Origin: Utricularia gibba
Lineage: Eukaryota; Streptophyta; Magnoliopsida; Lamiales; Lentibulariaceae
Assembly (NCBI GenBank): GCA_002189035.1
Contig: NEEC01000021.1
Span: forward strand, 620,001 to 684,000
Direction of reading: 5' to 3'
Length of the DNA stretch: 64,000 nucleotides
In this document: positions 25,263 through 36,702 of the stretch, in pieces
Numbering within the stretch: the first letter of the stretch is position 1
How the letters are laid out: the number at the start of each line of letters is the position of its first letter
Notes under the pieces: generated by a model
Seen by the model: only the letters and a program-made list of their open reading frames with translations
Database searches by the model: none
What the model was told of the DNA's origin: nothing
Position numbers and translations under genes: made by a program

Positions 25263-28200
25263 TTCTCCAATACCCAGTACCCCCAAAGAAAAAACCAAAA
25301 AAGCCTCCTTCCGACGACGGGAAACGATAGTGAATTCCTTGCCTTTTTCGTGGCAGTGCTCATCGGAGTTGAGAAAACCATATATTTATCGATGCGAAAT
25401 GGCGGAGCATGCGGAATCCCAGATACGTTGAACCTGGACATTTCAGAATGACGGGGATTACGTACACCACGTGGTGGTATTTGATTGAATGACTACGTCG
25501 CCTCAGCGCTTTCGTCACTCGACTATTGACTACCAGCAGCACCTCCTTTTGGAATCTTCCTCGGAATTTTCAGAATAAAAAAAACATGAAAAAATCATGG
25601 CTTTATATATTACGTCTTAATTTAATCAATATAAAATATAAATATGATTAATTTAAATAAAAGAACTATTATGGCGTATTTATGATACATAATTAGAAAA
25701 AAAAATTTGTAATAAAAAAGATAAATATAATTATATTTTATCAAATAATATTAACTAAAAACAAATGATAAATTATTTTATGTTTCAATATAAATAAGCA
25801 ATTAAATAAAAAATTATTTGAATAACCAAATTATAAATTGAATCGAAAAACTTATGAATTTGAATTGAATCGGATCCGATTTCGGGTTCAACATCTGATT
25901 TTAAAACATTGGTGGTAAGTGTATAACATTTAAGCTATTCTCATAATTTGATTGTCCAAATACCAATTATTTTAATTGAAAATAATCCGAGTATATTCCT
26001 AATAATCGCAACCACCAAATTACTTAGTATTTCACATCCACAATTTTGTTGTTGTCTTTTCAAAAATAATAAATGACGCTTATTATTATATTCTCTTTTG
26101 GGAAAGGACAAATTAGGAACAAGACAAGGTTGGAAATAATGTCCTTCCTCGAAATGTCCGATATTTCCAATTACGAAATTCGTACATAATTTTGTTCCGG
26201 GGCGGGTTCCGCCTAGGGAATCAAATTGAATTAAATATATGTATTTTTACATGGTTATGGGTAACGGATTGACCCGTGATGGATATCTAGATTTACCCGT
26301 ACCCGTACCCAACTCTAGTAATAAATACTGGAATTAAATATATGTATTCCAATTGTGTTTGATAGAGAGGATAAAATGAGATAATTAAATAAAAAAAAAA
26401 AAAAGATGTTTAATAAATAATATAAATTATAATCAAGATAATTTATCCCATAAATATAGAATAAAATAATGTGAGAGAAGGGATTGAGATAAAATTATAC
26501 TATCATATACTTTTTCAAATCCTTTCTTATTCTTGATATAATTTATTCATGTACTAAATATATTTTTCAAGAATTGAATTGGAAAACAATTAGGAATCGT
26601 AATGGATTCGGTTACTACTTAATAAACATCTCTATTTCAATTCAAATTTAATGTTTAAAGGTTTAAATGACAAATTTGTATTATAATATTTGAAGAATAT
26701 ATGCTTTACTTCATAAAATGAAAAATACATTAATTTGAATACATATTACATGATAAATTTTATCTAAAAATAAAAAAAATAATCAGTTTGGATTCCAGTA
26801 ACATTGTTTTTAATAGGTATCTATATTATTTATAATTAATTTATGTAATTTTTTATTTGCTAGATTCTCAAGATCATTAATAGCATCTCTAGGATCCGTA
26901 ATGTTTTGGCATAGGAAGAAGTAGGTATCAACACATGTTTATTGTTATCGAACACTCCCAACGGCTAGAAAATGATCAATTTCATGGGCCTCAGAGTGGG
27001 CTGAAATATTTTTTCTGTCTTATTCTATGAAGCTGGGCCTTGTAGTAAAGAAAATCAGCCCAACAGGTTCTCTTCTACGCGTAGCTTTGACTATAATTCA
27101 TTTTAATTATGTATTGGGGTTATTTACGTATATACGAAATTCCATTACCAAACTTATCAATTTATTTAATTAAAAAAATTAAAAATTCGTCTATTAATGA
27201 ATTACTTTTTTTTTCAAACAAATTATGAGTATCAAGTTTTGATATTTGGATGTATATTTCGTAAATATATAGCAAATAAAATGATTTACGGATTTTTTTT
27301 TTCCGAAATTCTCTATGATACCTGAGTATTGATCAATAGTTCAATTGAATTTCATTAAGGATAATTTTTAACAGATCTATGAGATCAAAAGCAACCCAGC
27401 TGAAAAATTCCATTTTAGAAGTGAAAATAAGGTTTATTATCTCAAAGCCAAAATATCAAATTGTATTTATGGGTCTGGAAATACTTTGAGAAGAATGTTT
27501 ATATATATTTAAATAGTAACATATTAATAAACCAAAAATGAATAGTAGTTTATTATTAGTTTACTTATGGTGTGTGTGATATGTTGGATGGTCAAACATC
27601 ACATGGTAAAATATAGTGTAATTATGCAAATTGCATTAAATAAGTTATAAAATATGTTTAATTGATATTATAAAGTCATTATATGATGAATAAAACAATT
27701 GAAATACCTAAAATTCTTCTTATAAATATTAATTTTTATTAAAAAAATTTACTCATATGTATATAAAGGTAAAAATCTCATTTACAAAAAATTTTAAATT
27801 TGAATTCAATAAATCTATTAATATTATTACAATTTTATAAAATTACATCATTCAAATTTGAATAAAATAATTATTGATTTTTTTTTACTCTACCTTGATA
27901 TCTATTTTATATATTCTAGTCACGAATACGACTTCATCTGAATATCTCATGAATTTATTCATTGCAGATGAGTATGAGTGATTCATATCCATTAGAATGA
28001 ATACGAGTCGAACAAAATATTGTTTGCTTGAGTATAAACTCCAAAGTTTCATGGATGCATGATGTTGCCCACGTATCAAGACATTATGGTAAATGACCTA
28101 TGAAGGATGTGAAGTGCATGGAGATGAGTTAGGAATCTGAGGATCTACTCTTTTGGGTAAGGCCCTAAAGTATCGAGTATGTGAGGTTCATGGAGACTAG

Positions 28201-28371
28201 TTTGGAATACAATAGCTATGGAATGGATAAGGATGTGCTGAGTCTACCATAGAGCAGATGATACAACTTACGGAATGGAGACTCAGTCCAGGTGGTTCTT
28301 GAGGGCAAGGTTTCAGGATAAATACTTTTTAAGGAGTTATGACCCATGTAGAATGAATAAGTATCCCACAT
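25263..28371. other. long AT-rich intergenic region, no gene seen
   Basis: After the APR 5' region the sequence is strongly AT-rich. Around 26200-26325 is a GC-richer island with 'gggtaacggattgacccg' and tandem 'acccgt' units, a text common in degenerate plant repeats. At 26350-26560 a stretch with 'gtgtttgatagagagg' and 'attcatgtactaaat' at its ends may be an old MITE. No coding sequence is supported. Confidence 0.5.
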
Positions 28372-29578
28372 TGTTAATTGTAATGATTTTCAATTAAATT
28401 ATATAATATATCAATCTATTAGTTTTGATGAGTTTGATAGAGAACTGAATCTCGTGTGTACATAGTATTTTAATTTATTAGATTAGATTGGAGTTTCGAA
28501 GAGCTCTATAACCTAAAAAGGCTAAACGTAGGGGGTGCAAAACCGACCCCAAAAACTTTTTGTGTGTGGATTGTGTTACAACAGTCTGGATTTCCCTCAC
28601 TTGGATTCAATAGATACGGCTCCTTAGGTAGTTGAGGGAACAGGTGCAGCTCTGCACAGCATTCAACAGCTTTCCATAGTTTGAAGATGATGATCCGATG
28701 TGTTGAACTTGTTTTTCTTTATTTTTTTCTTTTTGATCCATTTTTTATTTCTTTTGATACTCTAAATATGTAAAAAAAAATGATTGTTGCAATATAACGA
28801 AAATTCCCAAAATTTTCTGTTCCCTTTCTTCCTCGCAACATGGTATTAGGCTCAAATATATGATTCTTGTGGATGAGCTTTCTAGTTTTGCTCCTTATTT
28901 GTACTCATTTTGATTGTTTGTGTTTGGTGACCTTACTTGCTTTTGAAGAATGAATGGACTGATGAAACCGGATGATTTTGCTGGAAGAATAATGACTCCA
29001 CAGAAGAGAACTAAGAATTCTCTCTATTATATTGCAAACTCTGATTTTTCAGGTACAAAATTGGTAGATCTTGTCCTAACTTTCTTTAATTTCTTTGATT
29101 GGAGTCGAGGGATTCGCCTTGTGCTAGAATGTAAAGATAAATTTGATTTCATTACCGGTAATGTTGTTATTTCTGCAATTGATTCTAATGACTTCAGATT
29201 GTGGCAAAGAGTTGATAATTTGGTGAGTTCTGACTACTTGGTAGTATGTGTAAGGTTTTGGTTAGCGCACATTGCTCGTAGAAATCTCTTGAAAGTCATT
29301 TTGGAAAATGTAGTATGCAGGCTTTGTTTCATTTGTTCAAGGAATTATTTGAGTTGACTCAAGATAATTTAAATGTAATGGAATATTATTTGAAGGTACA
29401 AATTATATGGAATGATATTGAAAGCTTGCTTTTTGTGGTGAAATGTCATTCATGTGATAAGAGCATAGATAGTTGCATGAAACTAGTGAAACTTAATCAT
29501 TTTCTTGTGGGATTAGAAATTAAGTATGCTGTTATTAGAAACCTTATTTTGGAAATGAAACACGTTCTTTTTTTTTGA
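28372..29578 (+). mobile_element. truncated Ty1/copia remnant: 5' LTR, primer site, partial gag
   Basis: A putative LTR begins TGTTAATTG at 28372 and ends CAACA at 28840. It is followed at once by 'tggtattaggctc', which resembles the initiator tRNA-Met primer site TGGTATCAGAGC with substitutions. From 28950 a gag-like frame is readable (MNGLMKPDDF..., then FFDWSRGIRLVLECKDKFDF and LWQRVDNLV) and after a frameshift another (QDNLNVMEYYLKVQIIWNDI, then NHFLVGLEIKYAVIRN), matching the copia gag/UBN2 pattern. No pol or 3' LTR follows. The element is old and dead. Confidence 0.6.
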
Positions 29579-29620
29579 GACAGCCTTATTTTCTTGTAGG
29601 ATTAGACATTGAACATTGAA

Positions 29621-29689
29621 CCAATATGTTTTCTTAAATCATGATATATAGGTTTGTAATGTGATAATATAAATCACATGTGTTTAGCT
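29621..29689. repeat. left half of a MITE copy split by the copia element
   Basis: The text 'atgttttcttaaatcatga' and 'tttgtaatgtgataatata' matches the left half of the MITE at 14804. The homology stops at the copia insertion point and continues on the far side at 34983. Confidence 0.55.
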
Positions 29690-30012
29690 TAAAATAATAA
29701 ATTTGGGAAGAATCACAATGTTTCAATAGATAAAATTCACCACAATGAATGTTACAACCAAACTACAAATAAATAGAGAATTTTTTTGGTAGTTGCCAAT
29801 CCATAATTTTGCCTTGACTGGTGCTCTTCATTTGGAAGGTTCTTCACTTTCCTTCAGCAGTATGCAGATTATTCTTCACTTTGTCACAATTGATGCTACT
29901 TGGGTCATTCTTCAATTTACCATATTCCAATAGAAAGAGTTCATCCTTATTTCCCTTCTCCTTATTACTCCTTTCCTCAACCCTATCACTTCCTTTAATC
30001 TCTCTTTCAACA
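29690..30012 (-). repeat. 3' LTR of the copia element
   Basis: This repeats 34661-34982 with many small substitutions and short indels, for example in the stretch 'ggtagttgccaatccataa' versus 'ggtagttgccgatccataa'. The visible divergence indicates an insertion that is not recent. Confidence 0.92.
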
Positions 30013-30065
30013 CCCTCTCTCAAATTTAGCTTGGGTTGGAGGCCTAGTTTGCTTATGAGGAAAAA

Positions 30066-33000
30066 CTATCTCTTAGTTGGGATACTTTTGGTAAAGAGAT
30101 CTGCCACTTGGTGTTGTGTTGGAATATGATGAGTTGTTAAATAGCCCAAAGCAACCCTCTCTCGCACAAAGTGATAGTCAATCTCAACATGCTTACTTCG
30201 GGAGTGAAGAACAAGATTTACTGTCAAGTAGAGTGCACTCAAGTTGTCGCAATAGAGTGTTGGGGTATTGAGCATCACACGAATGTCCTTCAAAATAAAC
30301 TGTAGCCATGTAGCCTCAGTTGCAGCATGTGCCATTGTCCTATACTTAGCCTCTGTACTTGATCTGGACACCGTATGTTGTTTTTTTGAGCTCCAGGAGA
30401 TTAGATTTTTTCCAAGAAGGACACAATATCCTGTAGTAGACCGTCTGGTAAAGAGGCAACTTGTCCAATCAGCATCAGAAATGATTTGTAGTTGCACTTG
30501 TGAATCAGTATAGAATGTAAAACCTAACTCCAGAGTCCTTGTGATGTATCTTAGAATTCTCTCTGCCATGATTTTGTGATATGTAGTTGGCGTATGCATA
30601 AATTGAGACACAAAGTTCACACTGTATGCGATATCTGGCCTCGTAAAGGTAAGGTATTGAAGCGCTCCTACAAGTGCTCTGAAGGGAGTGGCATCATCGA
30701 GAGTCTCATCTTTTTTTGGGAAAGTAACCTTTGCTGCTTGAGGCATCAATGCTTATTTACAGTCACGTAGATCAAACCTGTCAATAATAGATAAAGCATA
30801 ATGAGTTTGTGAACAATGAATTCTACTTGTGGTTTTTACCACTTGAACGCCAAGAAAATGATGTAGGTATCCAAGATCTTTCATAGAAAATTCCAAAGAT
30901 AGTTGATCAATTAACTTGGATATCAATTTTGAGGATTACCCTGTAACAATTACATCAACAACATAAAGTAGTAAAATCAGTGTATCATTACGAATATATG
31001 AAATGAAAAGAGATGGATCTACAAGGCTGCAAAAGAATCCAATTTGTAAAAGAAAAGAACTAAAGCGATCAAACCATGCCCTTGGAGCCTGTTTTAGTCT
31101 GTACAATGTTCGGTTAAGTTTGCAAACATGTGTAGGAAAATAGATATCCTTCAAACCTGGGGGTTGTTACATAAAAATATCCTCACTAATATGTCCATTT
31201 AATAGAGCATTCTTAACATCGAGTTGACGTATTTTCCAGCCATTACTTACCCTAACTGACACAATAAGGCTTATGGTATTTGGGCGAATAACAGGAGAAA
31301 AGGTTTCACTATAATCGATGCCATCAATTTGATCATACTCTTTTAGGCGATCTAGTGCTCCATCAGGTTTGAGTTTTGCTTTAAAGACCCATTTGTACAC
31401 AATTATGTGTTGTGACTCATCTCGTGAAACTAGACTCCATGTATCATTGTCATGGAGGGCACCCAACTCTTCTTCCATGACCTTTTTTCAACCAGGATGT
31501 TGAAGGGCCTCTCGAACCAATCTTGGCTTTGCTAGAACTGAGTAATGTAATGCTATCTATAAGGGATACTTTGGGTTGGGATTAAATATCCCACGTTGTG
31601 CTCTTGTTCTCATCTCATGTGTTTTCTGCATAGATGAAGGATCAAGAGTTTGTGAGGGAGTTACGGTCAATTCATTACCTGAAACTGGATCTAACGATGA
31701 AACTTCCTCCTCAGCACTAGTTATGCTATTACTGTCGGGTGAAGTGGTTGCAACTACAGTATCCCTAGATGGCATTTCAGTGGTCTGGTTGTTGATCGAA
31801 GTGGTGACAACCTCTACTCTTGCAGATTGTATTTCATCGACCTGGAGAGTGGAAGCCTCCACTTCTGGCGGTTCCTTGATGAGAATTTCCTCATCAATAT
31901 ACCAGCATCAGTAAAATCTGGACATTGTGTGGCAGTGTGTTCCTCATCGTACACTTGGTTTGCACCTTGTTGCTGATTTTCTGCATTTGCTCTCTACTCC
32001 AGGCCTAAACCAAAAACCTACTGTTGCTGCTGATTGTCTTAAGTAGCAGTGGTATGATGATTAGACAGCAGTGGAGAGTCTTCTTTTCTCACTCCACCAG
32101 GAGCAACCGTAGTGGTGAATTCAGGCACCTCCGTTGGGACCTGTTCTCCAACAGGTACCTGATGATTTATGATAGTAGATGCTTGCAAATTTCCTGCAGC
32201 TATCAGGAGACTGTTTTGATGAGCACGTTCTCTAGCTGCTGCTCCCGTGGTGAGAGGTTCTGGGTTTTCATTTGACAAGTCCTGCATCCAGGCATTAAAG
32301 ACCTTAGTGATCAGCTGTGAAGAGGGAGCTGATGAATTAATGGGTGAACGAAATGGGAATGATTGTTCATCAAAAATATCATGACAAGAGATATGGATTT
32401 TTTTGGTTGTTGGTTCATAGCATCGGTATCCATTATGGCTGTCGTTGTATCCTACAAAGACACATAAAGCTGTTTTTTGGTGAGAACCTGTTGCGTTTAG
32501 TGTCCCATAAATAAGGAAAACATTTTGCACCAAAAGCTCTAAGACTTGAGTAATCTAGTTTTGAATTAAAAAGCATGGAATAGGGAAAGTCTCTTTTGAG
32601 AGAAGGGGAAGGTAGTCGATTCTGTAAGTAGATGGCTGTTGAAAAAGCTTCAACCCGAAAAGAGAGTGGTACTCCACAATGAAACAACATGGTCATTCCA
32701 TGCTCTCGTATTGTACGATGCCGTCATTCCACAACTCCCATTTGTTCATGAGTATAAGGGCAAGAGAAAAAATGTAACATTTCTGTTTCTAAGAAGTGAG
32801 ATTTGAGTGAGTGATTGACAAATTCCCCACCATTATCTGTTTGAAGAATTTTAATTTTCGCATTAAACTGCCTAGCTATATAACTTTCAAATTGATGAAA
32901 AATGCTAGTGAAATCACTTTTTTTTCTTAATGGATAAAACCATGAAAAATGAGAATAATCATCAACAAGACAGGCATAATACAAAAAATCATTATGAGAG

Positions 33001-34579
33001 ATAACAGATGCAGGTCCCCAAAGATCACAGTAAACCCTTTCAAGCATATTTTTCGAAACTGAATTTGAATTAGAAAATGGAAGTTTGGATAACTTCCCAT
33101 ACTGACACCTATCACAAAAAATAGATGCACTTGGTTTAATCACATTGATTAATCCTTTATTTTTTAGAAGAAACACCATTGACTCGTGTAGATTCCCAAG
33201 TCGTTGATGACAAATCTCAGGTGAACAGGACTTAAAGCGCAGGGAAAAGAAAGCTTGTGGAGAGTGCTTAAGGACATATAAACCACCACTACGTCTCCCA
33301 GTTGCTCGATGAGTTCCCATGTGTCGATCCTTAATAAACAAACCAATATTAGTGAATTCACAATTAATTGTTTGCTGGGATGTCAGCTACGAAATTGAAA
33401 GTAAATTTTTAGTCAATTTTGGAACATATAAAACATTTTCTAGAGAGATAGACGAGTTATTTTGCTGTAAAGTAGAATTACCAATACCATGTATCGGTAA
33501 ATGGGAACCATCTCCAATAAGGACACTATCTTCACCTGTATATGGGTATAATGCATTAAAAGCACGAGTTGTACCTGCCATGTGATTCGTGGCTCCTATA
33601 GTGGTCCAATCCGTTTTAGTGAGGGAGTTATCTAGAGTGAGTGAGGCCAAGGCTTGAGGCAAAGTCTCGTTTTCACTTGCAGGAGGGGGTGATGGTCCTG
33701 GGAGATGCCAATAGATTTTTGCTATGTGACCTTGTAAATTACAGATTTGACATACCTCATTTCTATATAATTCTCGTTCCGTAGACGTCATCCTGCGTTT
33801 TCCCGGAGGCGGAGGTGGTGCACGTCCCTGTCTATCACCACTATTAGACCGCTGTTGCGACAAATTTTGAGTGAACATTGGTGACTATTGACGACGTTGA
33901 GCAGAAAAACTGCGACCATCTAAGGTGAACTTGGAAGTAGGGGATTGTCCTTGTCGTTGGGCTGTGAATGCCATGGTTGTGTGTTGTTTTTCAATGTCTT
34001 CGGTGAGTTGTTTTCTCATTTCAAAACTCAATAGTATGGTTGTTGAGAATGCATTGTATCCAGTTCCTAGACACAATATACCCTCTCTCCATCGGGAACA
34101 ATATCACTTATTGCTGCCAAATCATCACAGATTGTCTTGAACTTCATAAGATATGCACCTAGTGACTAATCCGAGCGCTTGTGTGTCTGCGAGAGTTGGT
34201 AGCGAAGGGCATGTCGGCCTTCTTCAGATCGTTGGGTGTAAGCATCTTGGAGTGTTGTCCATACAGTTGATGATGTGTCACACCCAATAATGAGTGGCCA
34301 AAAGTCTTCAGAATTTGTTCCAAGGAGCCAGCTTTTGAGGAGACAATCAGCGGTTTTCCATTGGACATATTCATTGGTGAGGGTGGGCTGTGACTAAGGT
34401 TTTTGACCTTCAGGTGCAGATACGAATTTCGTTGGTGCTGTAATATCTCCGGTAAGGTAGCTGTAGAGACCTTGGTTTTCAGCAAGCCCAATCGCCATTT
34501 CTCTCCACAAACTATAATTTGATTGGGTAAGCTTGATGGTGATGAAATTGCTTACATTGATGGAGTTTGCAGTGGCCAT
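30066..34579 (-). pseudogene. degenerate copia gag-pol
   Basis: In order along the minus strand: gag from MATANSINVSNFITIKLTQS near 34579; a zinc knuckle CQICNLQGHIAKIYWH near 33750 in which the last cysteine is Tyr; a protease region with TTIGATNHM, where the usual acidic D-S/T-G-A is lost; an integrase with CHQRLGN, CDRCQ, YCDLWGP and LQTDNGGEF; an RT block with DIFM at its end and the active-site box written YVVD instead of YVDD near 30970; and RNase H text ending KSIPTKR at 30066. Stops and frameshifts separate these blocks. With the zinc knuckle, protease and RT boxes altered, the element cannot move by itself. Confidence 0.88.
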
Positions 34580-34660
34580 CATAATAGGTTGGATGAGCAG
34601 AAGCAACGGTTGCAAAGACCACAAACGACGATTGAAAAATTCAATCACCTGCTCTGATAC

Positions 34661-34982
34661 TAAAAAGAATAAATTTTGAAAGAATCACAATGTTTCAATA
34701 GATAAAATTCACTACAGTGAATGTTACAACAAAACTACAAATAAACAGAGGATTTTTTGGTAGTTGCCGATCCATAATTTTGCTTGACTGGTGCTCTTCA
34801 TTTGGAAGGTTTTTCACTTTCCTTCAGCAGTATGCGGATTACTCTTCAGTTTGTCATGATTGATGCTACTTGGGTCATTCCTCAATTTATCATATTCTAA
34901 TAGAAAGAATTCATCCTTATTTCCCCTTTCCTTATCACTCCTTTTATCAACCTTATCACTTCCTTTAATCTCTCTTTCAACA
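34661..34982 (-). repeat. 5' LTR of the copia element
   Basis: This is the partner of 29690-30012. It borders the primer-binding site on its inner side and the TAGCT target duplication on its outer side. Confidence 0.92.
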
Positions 34983-35060
34983 TAGCTACTCTACTAAAAC
35001 AAACATACGCATCAACTTTTACCAATGGGATTAAAGCGTTAAACTTACATAACAAATGTG
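34983..35060. repeat. right half of the MITE copy split by the copia element
   Basis: Joined across the copia insertion, the text resembles the right half of the MITE at 14804, including 'acaaatgtgact' against 'acaaacgtgatc' at the end. The first five bases are the copia target duplication. Confidence 0.5.
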
Positions 35061-36702
35061 ACTCATTTTTGAATAGAATGAAATTAAATGAAATAAGGAG
35101 AAAAAAACATAATTCCAAAACACATATCATGATAAGAGAAATATATTTAAAATTATAAGTCGTCCAAATCATATGAAACCCTAGTAAACAAAAGATGGTG
35201 GAGAAGAGAACGAGAAATTCCATGAATTATAACATTACAAAAAAATGATTTAATTAATTATTTTGCACACATGCAATCATAGATGATATGAGATGGTAGA
35301 TAATAAAAATAAGAAACCCTAGTTGTTATCACATTCCAAAAAATCGATTTAATTATTTATTTTTCAAATTTTTAATTAAATTTTCGAAAAAAATTTACAC
35401 TTTAAAAAATGATCAAACTATTTTGTGGCGGCAATATAACTCAAGACCTTCTACATGTACAAAGTAACAGAGCTAACTCATAGATGATTTGTCTAAATAA
35501 ATATCATATCACATAGTTGAGTATTACATATTTAATACAACACACCTAAAAGATTTATTGCATATTCCTTTGGGAATCACTTATTTGTTGAAATTGGTGA
35601 TTCCCGTTACGGTGCGCACGTGCGACAAATCCGCACCAGATTCTCCGTACGTTGATCAATCGACACATCAAATCTGTGAATCGACAAATCCATCCATTCA
35701 CACCTATATATCCTAGATTGTAATAACATTTTTGTAGTATTGGCAATAATAGGCGATAAAATGAGCATTCAAAGTTGAAATATTCGTCATCCCTAAATAA
35801 AATGAGTTTTATTTTTTAAAAAGATATTGACAAAATACATCATTGAATAAAAACACAAAAAATACAAATATGACATTAAAACTGTTATACGAGTGATGAA
35901 ATTTCACATTTTAGTGCTGAACAAAAGAATAAAATACATAAATATTTTAATAATATTATGAACCAAATTGATATTTTTAAATAAATTAATGTTAAAAAAA
36001 CTGGACTCTTGCATATTATAAGACGCGGGTGTAACACGAAGAATGTTCCAAGTCCACTTTGTTGGTGGGAAGATCCATATTTTCCATCACAATTGCATGC
36101 ATTTAGTAGTGTAATTTAATTATTAATATATTTAAAATATTTGAATTAAAATAAATATAATTTATTTGGCTATAATAACAGTGTATTTAATATGTATATA
36201 TATATATATGTATTTATATTTTAAAAATATGTGATAAGATGCTATTCTATTTGGTATATGTATTAGAATAGATGCAACATAGGAAATAAAATTCACATCA
36301 GAAATTTTTTTTGAGAAATATGATTTAAAATGAAATTTTTTTTCTTAAATCACAAAACGTAATAATCAACCCGTATTTATTTAGAGGCATAGAGAAACCT
36401 AGAAAACAATACTTCTAGGTATTTGATTGATTTAAGTAGAATTGTAATAAAAAATATTTTATTGTTAATAATTTAAATGTATTTCGACTGAATTTTATAA
36501 AAAATACAAAGTCAATGATTGATAAAAAAATGCAAGGTCAATGCTTTAATGAAAGAAGACAAAAAGAGAGAAAAAAATGACACCAAATGCATGTAATAAT
36601 TGATGACCACACCAGTAGCGCAGCTCTTCTTGATCTGGTCGTGTTTCCTCTTCTGACAATCCTTTGCACCCAAGTCTCCAAAGAAGAGGAGAAGAAAACC
36701 TT
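35061..36702. other. AT-rich spacer and promoter region of NLR 1
   Basis: No gene is seen. From about 35750 ('aaatattcgtcatccctaaa') this matches the regions upstream of NLR 2 (from 41350) and NLR 3 (from 47515), so it belongs to the NLR duplication unit. A TA microsatellite lies near 36197-36210. Confidence 0.55.

Larger units (their letters stand above)
29690..34982 (-). mobile_element. Ty1/copia LTR retrotransposon, both LTRs present, degenerate coding part
   Basis: The 5293-bp element lies on the minus strand, flanked by the 5-bp target duplication TAGCT (29685-29689 and 34983-34987). Its LTRs are 34661-34982 (5') and 29690-30012 (3'); they start TGTTGAAAGAG and end in TTTTA. The primer site next to the 5' LTR reads GTATCAGAGC (34651-34660), the initiator tRNA-Met type, and a purine run GAGAGAGGG sits next to the 3' LTR. 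The order gag, protease, integrase, RT, RNase H is that of Ty1/copia. Coding frames are broken in many places. It inserted into an older MITE. Confidence 0.93.

Noticed and set aside
26340-26560. Possible old Tourist-like MITE
   Set aside because: The ends resemble the TIRs of the 51423 element only loosely and no target duplication could be placed, so it is mentioned only under the spacer.
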